Program-made: the position numbers and the translations under genes | Notes under the pieces: model-generated | Databases searched by the model: none | What the model was told of the DNA's origin: nothing | The model's input: only the letters and a program-made list of their open reading frames with translations | Part shown: piece after piece, positions 42,976 through 54,312 of the stretch | Layout of the letters: every line of letters starts with the position of its first letter | How positions within the stretch are numbered: the first letter of the stretch is position 1 | Assembly: GCA_037783545.1 (NCBI GenBank) | Contig: JBBELK010000068.1 | Location: 1,798,001-1,862,000 of the forward strand | Direction of reading: 5' to 3' | Origin: Henricia sp. BOLD:AAB3569 | Taxonomy: Eukaryota > Echinodermata > Asteroidea > Spinulosida > Echinasteridae | Length of the DNA: 64,000 bases

Positions 42976-43500
42976 CGTTGTTGCGTGCACACCGGCAGTC
43001 TCTCTGTCCAGGCAATATACATCCCGTCCAAGGGGCGAGTATTTGTTGGAGCCTCGTAAAAAAAAGACTTGTGGGGGAGGGCGAACCTTCAGTTTTATTA
43101 CTCTGTTCGTACCCTGTATTCACTGTATATCGCTATTGTGTCTCCCGCCCTTTTTAACACCTGTCCAGATTGGTCTTTCTTCGTGTCGCCCCATGCAGAC
43201 ATTTCGCTGCATTCCAGAGCGCGTTATTGTCATGGTAACGCGTGGAATTGATAGGCGTTTTGTAGGTGGCAATTTTATAAAACCTTTATAGGGAATTTGT
43301 CTCGTTGAAAGATGGTGCGTGTGTGTTCCCGCACACACGAGCAGTTTGTGTCAAATCTACCGTTTTTAACAGTACAATATGTAGTATGCCTACATGTTTC
43401 TTCGCCTTTTCAAAGTGTGCAAATGACGGGTGTTATATTAACACATTTAATACACGTGTCATGGGTGCGGCTATAAGTGGATACATGTACATGTAGGCTA
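42976..43500. other. non-coding interval
   Basis: No gene was recognised. The 161-codon plus frame that starts in family F (42806-43291) has no domain. Confidence 0.35.
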
Positions 43501-43885
43501 CTTGTAACATTTGTATTTTTTATTATTTTTTCGGCCAACACAAGCAACAATACAACAGGGTATTCATTACAAGAAAAATAGATAAAGTAATAAATAAGTA
43601 AATGAAAAATAAGTAATATAAAAAGTGAGGGAGGGGGAGGGTAACTTAACCATCCATAATCTATTTGGACAGTGCACAAAAAGGATGAATCAAGAATGGC
43701 TCGGGATAAGAATATTTTTGTAATTCCGTGCGGAGAATAGAACTGACATGTTGGAATAAATATGATTTATTTAATTGATTATTACAAATGTGGGACAATA
43801 GGGGATTTTTGCAATACATGCAAATCCCATACATAATAACAGAAGGTTGCGCAAGACAAATCTTGTCTAGGTTTACTAGCAACAA
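43501..43885 (-). repeat. possible LINE or SINE tail, unassigned
   Basis: An AT-rich segment with TAAGTAATAAATAAGTAAAT simple repeats next to a 74-codon minus frame. It may be a LINE 3' end on the minus strand, but no diagnostic motif is visible. It ends sharply where the TTCGCCC family begins. Confidence 0.25.
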
Positions 43886-44105
43886 TTAAAGATAGTGTAC
43901 ATGATTGGTAAACTGTTACAAATAGTTTTATCCCCCTGTGTGATTGAAGATATGCATGATTAAAACCAACCTGAGCAAAAACCAGCTACGTACTTAGTCT
44001 AACATTTGAATAAACAGTCAAAAAAGGGTTTGCAGTCATTTCGCCCCAAACCACTTTGCCCTGAACCATTTCGCCCTGAACCACGGCCTGTGCACGAAGT
44101 AGTTT
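43886..44105 (+). mobile_element. TTCGCCC-family MITE, left part
   Basis: TTAA, then AGATAGTGTACATGATTGGT, AACCAACCTGAGCAAAAACC and GTCATTTCGCCCCAAACCAC, as at 15451. It is cut at 44105 by a SINE-A copy; its right half is not found beyond the SINE, so this is a truncation and not a simple insertion. Confidence 0.65.
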
Positions 44106-44213
44106 TGCCCTTACCCGACGTAATTATTAACACTGTATACTCTGTGCTTTCCCGAGACACTAGGAAAAACTTCATAGACGTTTTAACCACTCGACCACCG
44201 AGCTAGCCGGTGT
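44106..44213 (-). mobile_element. SINE-A, lacking the B-box region
   Basis: The minus strand reads CTAGCTCGGTGGTCGAGTGG, TTAAAACGTC, then jumps to TATGAAGTTTTTCCTAGTGT, CTCGGGAAAGCACAGAGTA and ACGTCGGGTAAGGGC. The anticodon and T arms are deleted, leaving an A-box-only head. Confidence 0.7.
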
Positions 44214-44284
44214 TGAAGTCCGATCAATCCTTTAGTCAATCCTTTAGTCCGATCATGGACCTTTCCTACCACCATGGTCCGATC

Positions 44285-44405
44285 TTATTTTTAAAATACA
44301 TGAACCATGGTGTAGGAGTTTGTTCCTTCCTTCATGATTACACCATGGAGCTATCCATGATTACACCATGGAGCTATCCATGATTACACCATGGAGCTAT
44401 CCATG
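44285..44405 (+). repeat. CCATGGAGCTATCCATGATTACA tandem repeat
   Basis: ATGATTACACCATGGAGCTATCC is repeated three times with a 24 bp period from about 44333. It is preceded by the inverted ACCATGGTGTAGGAG. It is related to the CCATGGAGGAAG hairpins at 8471 and 34134. Confidence 0.7.
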
Positions 44406-45395
44406 ATTAAACAGAGGTGGGACAGGGGTTGGGTATGTTGAAACAGCACAAACATGATACTCTTGGAGTTCTGAACAGAACAAAAATGTAATGTTTGTCC
44501 TTACCTGTCAAATGGCCGAATGTAGTCCTCGTGTAAAATACAACGCCGATTTCTTGACAAATCTGCCCAATGCACGACCCAAGTTAGCTCCTCGAGTAAG
44601 TTTGGCCAAGCAAGGTTCAAACTTCAAAGACAGAAGATTTGTGCCTGATCCGCGCAAGTCTCTCGTTGATAATCCCAAAATCCAAAGTATTTTAAGCCTA
44701 TAAGCGACAGGTCATTTCTGTTTCGTACGCGCAATAGTTTCTATGTGATACATGCTTTTTGCGATGGTACGAGCTTGCTGATTGGCTAGCCATTACCAAA
44801 CGCACGCGCTGATTGGCCGCACCAATAGTAGCAGCTTACACCTGGACGTACCTGAGCCTCTAGTGACCACAGGTAACTGTAATCCTACACGGCACACAGG
44901 TTAAATTTTTATCATGGAAATTTAAGAGTTTTAACCTGGTTTTTGCCTTAAGTCCGATCTTATTTTTACATCTAAGTTTTCCCTCCACATTTGTATTTTT
45001 GTTTCTCTTGCGTCGAGAGATCCGAGAGATAATTCCGTTTAATTTGAAAACAATTAGAAAGACCCCCGACCGTGGCCCCGTGGTCGGTGAAACGTGAGCG
45101 GCGCTGGCCAGTCTCTCCGCGGGGGCCAAGTGGCTCCACAGTCGGTACACCTGAGTCAATAATCTGCTACCTGGGTACGGCTTCGTTGCATTCACTGTCC
45201 AATTACGCCACTCGCCATGAGCACTATTTTGTTTAATTCCACGCAAAATGATATAAACACGTCTTCTTACGTAAACCAGCTCCGTTACGCTGGCCCCTCG
45301 GGCAGTTTATGGACTTGCTCCTCAGCTTGCTTGACAATACAGAAAGTTGAATGAAGCAAATGTATATGAAATCAAATGACGATTCTGTATACTTG
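44406..45395. other. non-coding interval
   Basis: A 128-codon minus frame at 44860-45246 shows no domain. TGATTGGCTAGCCA and TGATTGGCCGC near 44780-44820 are inverted-CCAAT words. No gene was recognised. Confidence 0.35.
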
Positions 45396-45965
45396 TCAAG
45401 GGGCCGTGGGGCCGTCCATAAAGTACGTACGCACGCATGAAATGCCGACTTTCTATACCCTCCCTTCCCCTGTATACGCACGGCGTACGCAGTGGCTCCA
45501 ACGCTCCCTCTCCCCCTGTACGCATACGCATTCCATATATACCTCAGCATTGGTAAATGGTTCAGTACTACATGTATATGGTGCTATGTACTACTAGTAC
45601 GATTCGCATGTCGCTTCCAAAGTCTTAAATAATTGAGATTTATTTTGCATTTTTTTTTTTTACATAAAATAACATCAAGCTTTAGAAACTGCAGATTTAA
45701 GAGAAAAATGTAAGATGTGTGAGAAAAATGTGCGGCCTGTCTTATATGTTTTGTATATAAGGTCTGAAGCCATGGTCAACTTGTCCATCCTTTCCCGATT
45801 TAGTAAAAGCAAATTTTCGGTTTGCGTACATACGCATTGGCTTGGACCCCCCTCGCCCCCTGTACGCATGGCGTACGGAATGTCAACACACCCTCCCCCG
45901 CACTCCCCCTCCCATCTCCGTGCGTACGTACTTTATGGACGGCGCCCGTCCAAAGTTGTCAACAT
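45396..45965. mobile_element. inverted-repeat element, GTCCATAAAGTACGTACGCA arms
   Basis: GGCCGTCCATAAAGTACGTA at 45410 is inverted as TACGTACTTTATGGACGGCG at 45927. ACTTGTCAAGGGGCC at the left faces CGCCCGTCCAAAGTTGTC at the right. The inside contains two versions of CCCCTGTACGCA, then a GGCGTACG- or TACGCATT-type block, separated by unique sequence. Frames across it are shadows. Confidence 0.5.
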
Positions 45966-46147
45966 TTTCACGGGTCTACAGAGCGTAGGAAGGGGAAGGG
46001 ATTCGAGAGCCGCATACGACTTTACATGCACTGTAAAATGTTGACACTTCACGGTACTGACAACAAAGTTGATAGTATTTCGGGGGAGGAGAAGGTCTTG
46101 AAAAATCAGTCTGTAGACGGCCCCTAAAGTTGTTTATTTTCGTACAT

Positions 46148-46470
46148 TTAAAGCCGATGCATTACATGTGCAGTTACCCAAAATTTTACTTCACAAGTTC
46201 ACAAGAAAAACCCGACAAAAAATGTTGATAGTAATAGTATAACCATGGTATAACAAACAATATTTTTTTCCTTGTAAAATGGTATATTTGTGGGTGAAAT
46301 TGTCAACTGAAGGGCTCTTTAAAAAAAATATCTATGGATGATTTTTTTTATTTGGCCATTCATTCAACACACACAAAAAACATGCATTTATGTGGCTTAA
46401 ATTTCTACAAGGCAGTTTATCAACATTAATCTTTAATTGTGTAACCTGTTTTTAAAAGTGTTTCAATTAT
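46148..46470 (+). mobile_element. family D MITE, copy
   Basis: TTAAAGCCGATGCATTACAT, then GTGCAGTTACCCAAAATTTT, GTTGATAGTAATAGTATAAC, AATGGTATATTTGTGGGTGA, and TTTCTACAAGGCAGTTTATC. The last block is the uninterrupted reference for the insertion at 34603. The right end is unclear. Confidence 0.6.
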
Positions 46471-46892
46471 GTAATCTGTCTTTAAAAATAAGTATTTTCA
46501 ATTAAGAAAATAGTGTATTTTTCAAAGAACTTGAAATGTTCTCCCCTCTATTTACACTTCCACTAATTACACTTTGTGGTGACTGCCAAAATATCTTGCT
46601 AATTTTTGCTGTCATAAATTTTACTTTTTGGGAAATTTAGCGCACAAAACTATCCGCCATGTCGACTGCCACACAATGGCCGATGCACATTTTGTACATG
46701 TATAGGCCTACTTCGTATTTTGCCGTGTATATCCGTCCACGGTCTGTATAAATAAAATTAACTTTATGCTCATTATTTAGCGACCACTTCTACAAGGAAC
46801 AAAATAATCATCTGCCGAGCAGACGGACCTCGTCTGGCCGATGAATCGAGCGCCTGCACGGTGGAAGAAACACGCGCTCTCCCCACCACCAC
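46471..46892. other. non-coding interval
   Basis: Nothing was recognised. Confidence 0.3.
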
Positions 46893-47289
46893 AATCGAGT
46901 TCACCAAGTCGCAGGAGAGAAAAAACAGGGAAATTTGCAATCCCCAATTTGGATGTGGAAGCAAAAAGTTATTTATTTGTTTAATTCAATGGTTTATTTC
47001 AATCACAATGACCAACAGCTGCTGCTGACCGGGCCACCTTACATGGGATAAACGATGAATATAAGATAATATACATAAATAACTTGGGTACGTGTTTATA
47101 TAAAGAGTAAAGAATAATATTAAACGTTTAAAAACAAATTACTAATGAGATAATATAAACTATCCAAGCTACAGTAATTAATTGAACAGATTATAAGATA
47201 TTTGAAATCTCAATATTTAAAATCTCAATACCCATGGGAAAATGGGGTGGGGTGAAAACAAAATTTGATTTTGATACACTCCTTTATTA
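46893..47289 (-). mobile_element. family P2 MITE with an internal insertion
   Basis: 46930-46968 (AAATTTGCAATCCCCAATTT; GGATGTGGAAGCAAAAAG) and 47222-47289 (CCCATGGGAAAATGG; TTTTGATACACTCCTTTATTAA) are the inverted ends of P2. The 250 bp between (GGTTTATTTCAATCACAATG, then AT-rich) is not part of P2 and looks like an inserted retroposon tail. Confidence 0.5.
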
Positions 47290-47760
47290 AACATTATTCG
47301 TCTGTCGTCGAGTACGCCACTTCCCGAGCCTTTTGAGCCCAATAATTACAAACGTCAAGCAGCGTGTTCACGCGAGGTCTTTCATCGGGTTCCCTACCCG
47401 TGTTGTCTCGGCCGAGAGTGTCGGTGTGGCACGGTGCAGTCTTCGGCGTTTCGCTTCCATCCACACGGCAGCTTGTATGATGTGGTCCTTGGTCGAAATC
47501 TGTCCGTATACCAATAAACACATATAGTATACAATCGTTTTTTTGGCGATGTTCTTATACGAGGAGGGTTCAAAGGGTATACAAAATACATGTATCTAAG
47601 AATGTTTTCCTGAAGGTATGCCAGGTGTCTAGTTTTACATGTTCCTGTCAGTTTCACATTATGTCACGTTTGGCACTAAATGCCCATTTAGATTTGTTTT
47701 ATGCATCCCGTGAGATTTGTGGTAAATGTGCGAGATTTTTTGTCTCACCGTAAATGTCGT
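47290..47760. other. non-coding interval
   Basis: Overlapping frames lie on both strands at 47294-47657 without domains. A moderately CpG-rich patch is at 47300-47470. Confidence 0.35.
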
Positions 47761-47860
47761 TTAAATACTGTACAGATTAGGCGTACATGATTGGAATATT
47801 GTTAAAACTACATTATCTCCATGTGTGATTAGGATGTCTATGATGAAAACCAACTACGTG
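47761..47860 (+). mobile_element. TTCGCCC-family 5' fragment
   Basis: TTAA, then GCGTACATGATTGGAATATT, CATTATCTCCATGTGTGATT and GATGAAAACCAACTACG match the first 90 bp of the family. A TA-flanked element follows directly. Confidence 0.55.
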
Positions 47861-48428
47861 TACGTGTAAAAAAAAAACCTGTCTTACTTTTAATCTAGAA
47901 TAACCTTGTAATTTTCCAATGGATTTAAACCAAAATTTCACATCTGTAAACAAGACCTGACAAATTTAACTGAGTGAGTTTCATCAGTTTTGTCCAAGAG
48001 GGTGAGAATTAATAGCCATACAAAAAAAAAACCATAAATTTCAGAATTTGCCACTTTCGACTTTGGCATCCGCCATTTTCAAATAAACTGTCTATGTCCA
48101 AGGTCCCTTTGCACCTCCTGATAAAAATGCTCAATAACATTTGGAGTGATCCTGCCTTTCTTCATAAGCTTTTGGCTGCAGCACACATTCCACCACCGTC
48201 TCAGCGATGTACTGACATTGAAGGAGGCGAAGTCAAAAGTGGCGAATTCTGAAATTGACTTTTGTTTTCGTGTGGCCATTAAATCTCACCCTCTTGGACA
48301 AAACTGATGAAACTCACTCAGTTAATTTTGTCAGGTCTTGTTTACATTATGTGAAATTTCGGTTTAAATCCGTTGGAAAATTACAAGATTATTCAAGATT
48401 AAAAGTAGGACAGGTTTTTTTACACGTA
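47861..48428. mobile_element. TA-flanked inverted-repeat element, CGTGTAAAAAA ends
   Basis: TA, then CGTGTAAAAAAAAAACCTGT; the inverse CAGGTTTTTTTACACG, then TA. The arms (47863-48010 and 48285-48426) include TTAACTGAGTGAGTTTCATC and its inverse. A second inner pair, GAATTTGCCACTTTCGACTT and AAGTCAAAAGTGGCGAATTC, surrounds a 170 bp core. A 66-codon minus frame in the core is not recognisable as transposase. Confidence 0.8.
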
Positions 48429-49391
48429 TAGTAAATGTAAATCAGCTCGGTATCTACGTTCCGAAAAACAATGAAAGTTTGTTAATAATTTCAAAAAATT
48501 GTGTGAAGCCGCTGTCCTATTTAGGCTGGCTCTGTGGTTGCACTGCACGGACAAACGGAGCCATCATGCTACAGTAGTCAGGGGCCTAGTTTATTTCACT
48601 TGAGGGCGCCTTCGTATATGTATAAATCCATCTTCAATTATCGAGTTCCTATTTTTTTTTACAAAACCATCTCGGGCGAAATTATTGCATTGGATAGCTG
48701 GAACCACCTCTATCTTCCATTTGAATAAGGTTTTTTCTGGTAAACGATTGATTAAAATTTGAGGACATTGCTTTTACAAGGAAAATGGACCTAACCCACT
48801 TTACATTTTCTTTTCGTGACAGTGGTGCTTTTTATTTTCTATTTCTGTAAAAAAATACCCAAACTTTGCGTGCATTTTGTTTTTTACATTAATTGGTGCA
48901 GACTCATAAATGTTTCAGTAACATTGGCGTATCATTTGGCGCCATGGTGTGCCATGTGTTCCACGAACCTCGTAACTAAACATAACGTGCAACCACAGAC
49001 TGCAGACGATACGGACAATGCATACACTGCGCTGCGTGAGGGCGCCATTGTAACAACGCGTGGTGCCATTTTGGCCAAACATTTTGGCGCCATCGGGAAA
49101 CCACGAAGCCAAGTCACGGTCGTTATGCACGCAAAACTTGCGGCAATTACAACAAATGAAAGCCCAAAAAAGTACAACATTTCTTCAATTATACAAATAC
49201 AGAAAAGTCTAGTCGATGACAGAAGGCCATGCAAACATGTATAGACCGTGTAAGTCTCGTTTCGGGTCACACTTCCGGAAACCAGTCAGGGAATGGCAAT
49301 GGGTTTTTACGTTGTGACGATCGTCTTTGAATTATTACTTTACCGTACCGCGTTTGTAAGCGCCCAAACACCAATAAATGGAAAAGGCACC
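48429..49391. other. non-coding interval
   Basis: A 142-codon plus frame (48816-49244) overlaps a 112-codon minus frame. Neither has a domain. GCGCCATTGTAACAACGCGT and similar words near 49045 suggest repeat DNA. Confidence 0.35.
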
Positions 49392-49758
49392 TTAAAGGAG
49401 TGTGACCAGATCACTTTTTTTTACCCATAACTCCCCGGGACTTACCTTATGGGTCATGGGATTTTTATATCATAACATCCGTTATATTTTTCTGATTACG
49501 AAACTGAAACTCCCGCGCTTCTAGGCCGCATATTTCCGAGGATATCGTCGAAAATCCACCGATTATTTGTAAACTAATTGTCCAGTATCAACGTTTATCC
49601 GCTGAAAGCATACTCGATAGTTTTGTTCAATTTTTTACTGGAAATCGCGAATGTTTTCGGGTTTTTGGGACATGGGAGGTGTGTATGGGAGTTACTCGAT
49701 AATATTGGTAAGTTACATCGAAAACTATTTTCCAGAAACTCTGGTCACGCTCCTTTAA
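49392..49758 (+). mobile_element. family P1 TTAA MITE, copy 2
   Basis: 367 bp between TTAA sites. It differs from copy 1 at only a handful of positions, such as GGTCATGGGATT for GGTCATGAGATT. The terminal repeats are intact. Confidence 0.85.
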
Positions 49759-50449
49759 CTCTATAGATTCAATAAAGAAAATGAAGAAAATATTGTTCGA
49801 GTTTGTCACAAACAAATAAAAATGTTTGACCTTTTGTTTCCGGTTTGCAAGTATCTTTACGAAAGGCAGGCTCAGGCTTGGTGCATCTCAGAAATATTAA
49901 CGTGGTTAAACAAATACCTGGTTTGAACGACAACTTGAACGTTCACTTCTGTTGAGAGTAGATAAAAACCACCACAAAACCCAAATGAATAAAGTACACA
50001 TGGTCAGGACGGAAATCGCAAAGACGAATCAAGAACCTTTGAAAACGGCCATAATGCACTGTACTCGCGCCAACTACACTGCGCCAAAATATTGGCGTAA
50101 CTTGCGGACTACCAGCGACGCGCTGTCATGGCTGTGTTTTTCTATGGCGTGTAGGGTTACCAGTTTATCTCACAGACGGAAATAAAAGGTCAGATTAAAA
50201 ATGTTATGAACTTTTGGCTCAATTAACTTTTCTCACAAGTAATAAATGTGATTTTAATAATGTTTACAGTGGACCCCGAATCAGTAAGTGAAACTGGTAA
50301 TTTTGACGTGGTGTCAAAATGGTACCGAAAAAAAGCGGTCGCTGCACGTGGTCAAGCTCCTTTACGAGGTCGCCGGAAGAAGGCGAGTCTCGCGGAGTCC
50401 CGCGCGTTCTCGAGGTCAACTTAAGACTCGTTGTGTTGTCTGCATTGAT
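49759..50449. other. non-coding interval
   Basis: No gene was recognised. Confidence 0.3.
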
Positions 50450-51012
50450 GAACATTTTACTTTATGGGTTGACAAGAAACACTTAAATGTAGCAATGGTA
50501 ACAAACACCACGTGATCTTTTTTTCTGTCCAAAATGGTACCTTACTGTGAGGGATTAACAATCAAGAGTGTTTTTTTAATGAGCTATTTTTAAGAGCTAA
50601 TTTTTCACCATTTACTGAACACAAATTACGCATAGTTTTTACGTTTTCTGAAACACTGCTCTTTCCAAACTTTGTCCTGAGGAAGTGCAGCTTTCCTGGT
50701 TGGTTACGACTAAATACTGCGTGTACGTAATAATGCAGCACCATTCGTTATATTTATGTAAGTGGCGCGGCAGTAGGAGAACGTTTGTAACAACAAACAC
50801 CACAAGATTTTTCGCGTGTAAAATGGTGCCTTTGTGGGAGAAAGTGCTAAAATAAAGGTGCTTTTTTACCATTCCGTTCAACAACAAAAACCATGTTTTT
50901 AAAATATATTTTTTTGAAGTATTACTGCATCTATGTGACTGAAATTTCTACAAGTTTATGAACTTATTCTTTCGTTATGTAATGCTGTTGTTCCTGGATT
51001 TCGTAAAAACGT
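50450..51012 (+). mobile_element. two family D copies in series
   Basis: 50450-50690 carries GGGTTGACAAGAAACACTTA, GCAATGGTAACAAACACCAC and GTTTTTACGTTTTCTGAAAC. 50720-51012 repeats the series with CAACAAACACCACAAGATTT, AATGGTGCCTTTGTGGGAGA and GTATTACTGCATCTATGTGA. The last segment doubles as the outer arm of the large inverted repeat. Confidence 0.55.
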
Positions 51013-51246
51013 TTTATATTAATGATATAATTACCTTTAAGTTGAAAAAAAAGAACATGGGTAGTGTGTTCTCAGAATGAAGAACGAGAATACCCGAGTT
51101 GCTGCTGAAACGGTTGATGTGAAGTGCGCCACCAAGTTCAAAACGGAGCAAGTTCGGACGTTCGCTCGTACACGTACACAGCGCCAAGGGCTAATCTGTT
51201 TGCGCCCTCATTTGCCAAATTGTATAGACTATGTGCTCTTCGTTTA

Positions 51247-51294
51247 TAAGAGCAAGTTCGGGCGGGCGACTATAGTCGCCCGAACTTGCTCTTA
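51247..51294. repeat. AAGAGCAAGTTCGGGCG palindrome
   Basis: TAAGAGCAAGTTCGGGCG and CGCCCGAACTTGCTCTTA meet around GGCGACTATAGTCGCC, with only 4 bases unpaired. The same GAGCAAGTTCGG word marks every arm of the surrounding inverted repeat. Confidence 0.7.
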
Positions 51295-51834
51295 ACTTTA
51301 GATATAAACAATTCTAAACCGCCCTCTGATGAAAATTGGTCGTCGTTACGCGCACGCATCCTGTTTTGCATAAATTTGGTTTAATAATGTGCCAAAGGTT
51401 TTGGTTTGCTTATATATTCAGTGCAAAAATCTAATTTATGAATAAAATGAGTGTACTTTGTGCGAGACCTACCTTGTCTGCTGGAAAATTGTATTTATGT
51501 CTGTTTACAAGAAAAAGACGTGACCTCGTGGTCACGTGTCGTATACAATTTTGGCCAATGAGGGCGCCAACAGATTAGCCCGTAGACTGGTTCCCGTCCA
51601 CATATTCCACACAGGAGAATTAAGGACAGGTAAAGGGCGCTTCATGTTGATCTGTAATTGGTCGTCTTTGCGCGTGCGCATTGTTTTTTATATTTAAAAA
51701 TTGGCCAAGCCCTTTGCTTTAGGCAATTTACCTTATTTACATAATTGGATATGTTCGACACGCACGGCCAAGTTACAAATGTCAATGCAAAATCTGCGCA
51801 CTTACTAAAAAAAGAAAGAAAAAAATTAACCACG

Positions 51835-51858
51835 TGACGGGCAGAATTCTGCCCGTCA
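51835..51858. repeat. 24 bp perfect palindrome
   Basis: TGACGGGCAGAA is followed directly by its reverse complement TTCTGCCCGTCA. A further hairpin (CCGATCCCTATA with TATAGGGATCGG) follows at 51873-51918. Confidence 0.8.
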
Positions 51859-52274
51859 TGGCTGCCCTTTACCGATCCCTATATTTTCGCAATAAGCGAA
51901 CCAATCTATAGGGATCGGGAACCAATATAATTAGCCCATCCAAGGCGAACGCCCGAACTTGCTCCGTGTTGAACCTGGTGGCGCACTTCACATCCACCGT
52001 TTCGGCGGCAACTTAGAGCAATTCGGGCGGGCGACTATAGTTAACTAGACTAACCTACCCCCGGGGCTTGGTTCCTCTAGTCAGACTAGCTAGTCAAACC
52101 ACGCAGCGTTCGAGTGACATCTAGATCGAATATGGTTAGTCTAGTTAACTTTTGTCGCCCGCCCGAACTTGCTTCTAGGTATTCTCGTTCTTTACGCGAA
52201 CTCAATCACCGATGTTTCATTATCATTAATATAAAACGTTTTTACGAATTGCAGGAACAACAGCATAACTAAAT

Positions 52275-52470
52275 GTTAATTAGGGTTTGTTTTGCCCTTA
52301 CCCCACGTATATTAGCACTGTATACTCAGTGCTTTCCCGATACACGATGAAAAACGTCATAGCGTGCTCGGGTGGGATTCGAACCCACAGTGCTAATATA
52401 CGTCGGGTAAGGGCAAAACAAACCCTAATTAACATTCATTCTCCCCGACGCAAGCTAAACCAATTACTGA
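52275..52470. mobile_element. SINE-A composite: two halves fused head to head
   Basis: 52275-52388 is the minus-strand SINE-A tail and T arm (GGGTTTGTTTTGCCCTTACC; GAAAAACGTCATAGCGTGCT; GGGTGGGATTCGAACCCA). At 52388 the sequence switches to the plus-strand tail (CAGTGCTAATATACGTCGGG; TAAGGGCAAAACAAACCCTA; GCAAGCTAAACCAATTACTG). The 5' tRNA half is absent from both, giving a palindrome of SINE tails. Confidence 0.75.
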
Positions 52471-52498
52471 ATAATTGCGATCCCCTTTGCTAACTGAT

Positions 52499-52722
52499 AC
52501 AAACCGGCCATTCAATACCGGCTAGTTCGGTGGTCGAGAGGTTAGGACGTCTGCCTTGTTTGCAGTAGGTCGTGGGTTCGAATCCCGCCCGAGCACGCTA
52601 TGAAGTTTTTCACAGTGTCTCGGGAAAGCACTGAGTATACAGTGCTAATTAATTTACGTCGGGTAAGGGCAAACCCAAACTAACATTCATTCTCCCCGAC
52701 GCAAGCTAAATCAATTACTGAA
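52499..52722 (+). mobile_element. SINE-A, full copy
   Basis: ACCGGCCATTCAATACCGGC, A box TAGTTCGGTGGTCGAGAGG, TCTGCCTTGTTTGCAG arm, B box CGTGGGTTCGAATCCCGCCC, acceptor CGAGCA, then the tail to CAATTACTGA. The T stem pairs perfectly (GTGGG with CCCGC, one wobble). This is the best cloverleaf of the family. Confidence 0.8.
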
Positions 52723-52961
52723 AATCTATTTTTTTAAAACTGTCATCGTCTGGGGACGAAAACTAAAGCACTCCTTCAATTCTAATCTTTTCAATTCGGT
52801 TTAATGTTATAGGGAGTATCGAGAGTGCGTCACGTTTATTCACTGATTACCACGTGCTTGAAATAAAATCACCGCTGCATTAATTTCTGAAAGTAACATA
52901 CGTACGCTACTGGGAAAAATGGTGCCACTTTTGCGAGCTAGATTGTCCAAATGGACCGCAA

Positions 52962-53104
52962 TAGAGCTTTTGTACCGCGGCCATGACAGGGAGCAGGTTT
53001 TCATATTTAAATGATGTTACAATAGATCCACAAAGTGACTACTCGTGCTTGACATACTGTGACAATGTGACTGCCCCTGTCATGGCCGCCGTGCAAAGGC
53101 TCTA
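52962..53104. mobile_element. family G MITE, copy 2
   Basis: TAGAGCTTTTGTACCGCGGC, then CATGACAGGGAGC; the inverse CCCCTGTCATGGCCGCCGTG, then GCTCTA. The arms match 179-289; the centres differ, as expected for a MITE family with conserved ends. Confidence 0.75.
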
Positions 53105-53510
53105 TAGGCAAATTGCCTTACCTGGAGTAAGATGGCCGGCATTGTACATGGTGCCCAAAAATGAAACCGAAATTAAAATGCTAATTACTCTGTAATTAGA
53201 AGATTTTTGAAGATGACAACCACGATTCATTACATCACCGTGTTCACTTTCTTACGACACCAAGAAATCTCAAATATTACGTGGATGACTGAGCTGGTAC
53301 CAATGGCCCAAAGCTACCTTATCAAAACAGCTTTGCACTAGATTATGAATAGTTGTATCGGCTGAATAAAGATAAACAGAATACATTTTTTTAAACTAAA
53401 TTTAAAAATAATTCATTCAATCATAAACTTTGGTGTTTCCAATTATGTCTAAGACGCAGAGTGAGACCGATCGCAAAAAGAACATAGCGCCCTCTATATT
53501 GGAGTGCAAC
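53105..53510. other. non-coding interval
   Basis: Nothing was recognised. Confidence 0.3.
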
Positions 53511-54215
53511 GCCATTACGAGTTTCGCTCGTACCCAGCTCGCTGGGACGGGCTAATGTCATGTGTCTGCACATTGTAAAGCAACGACGTCTAAAATTGAA
53601 GCCACCGTTCGCCATTGTACCCCACCATGGAGGTCTTTTCCCACCTCCATGACCCCACCAAATACAATGCCTTGCCTAGACTGGTTATACTGTCTTCACT
53701 AGTATACATCATGGTCTACATGTGTTAAGTTGAACGCAGGCGGTCGCATGGACCGTGGAGCAGTCTAGGCCAAGCATTGTTCGTGGGGTACAATGGCGGC
53801 CGGCGCGTGGCTTCAATTCTCGTATAACTAACTGCTATTGCATACTCTATCCAGTGATTATATATCGATGGTCTGCACATATTTTTGTGACGGAAACACG
53901 TGACGCAAAGGTCACATATACAGGCCCGCGAGCATTGTGGGTTGCTTGCTGCCATACGAATAATTAATAAATAGTATACTAACGCTTATATATTCAGTGC
54001 AAAAATCAAATTTACAAATAAAATGAGTGTAGGCCCTACTGTGTGCGAGACCCACGTTGTCTGCTGGAAAATTGTTTTTACGTCTGTTTACAAGAAAAAG
54101 ACGTGACCTCGTGGTCACGTGTCTTATACAATTTTGGCCAATGAGGGCGCCAACAAATTAGCCCGTCCCAGCGCCTTGTGAGGGCGAGCTGGGTACGAGC
54201 GAAATTACGAGTTAC
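53511..54215 (+). mobile_element. family F inverted-repeat element, copy 2, with nested hairpin
   Basis: The left ATTACGAGTTTCGCTCGTAC, CCAGCTCGCTGGGACGGGCT is inverted at the right as AGCCCGTCCCAGCGCC and AGCTGGGTACGAGCGAAATT. Inside is another inverted pair, GAAGCCACCGTTCGCCATTG, TACCCCAC and its inverse at 53785-53818. The right interior matches 42640-42930. No transposase frame is present. Confidence 0.65.
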
Positions 54216-54312
54216 CGTGTTTAAAGGCATTTTACACCACCTCAGCAGCCCCCTGCGGCGCCCCCACGCAACTGGTTTGTTTCTTTTCCTAAGGGCGTGG
54301 CGTTAGTATATT

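Larger units (their letters stand above)
50977..52275. repeat. 1.3 kb multi-arm inverted repeat
   Basis: Outer arms are 50985-51037 (GCTGTTGTTCCTGGATTTCG; TAAAAACGTTTTATATTAAT) and 52220-52270 (inverse). Second arms are 51080-51160 (GAACGAGAATACC; GTTGATGTGAAGTGCGCCAC; GAGCAAGTTCGGACGTTCG), inverted at 51941-52012 and 52172-52195. Inner hairpins are at 51247-51294, 51835-51858 and 51873-51918. A family F segment lies at 51405-51600 in the centre, and 52013-52170 is extra sequence breaking the right arm. It reads as nested insertions in a D-derived palindrome. Confidence 0.65.

Noticed and set aside
42806-43291. 161-codon open frame
   Set aside because: Starts within family F repeat and has no recognisable domain.
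48079-48279. 66-codon minus frame inside the CGTGTAAAAAA element, considered as a transposase remnant
   Set aside because: No helix-turn-helix or DDE-type motif can be seen. Its position between inverted arms is the only hint.
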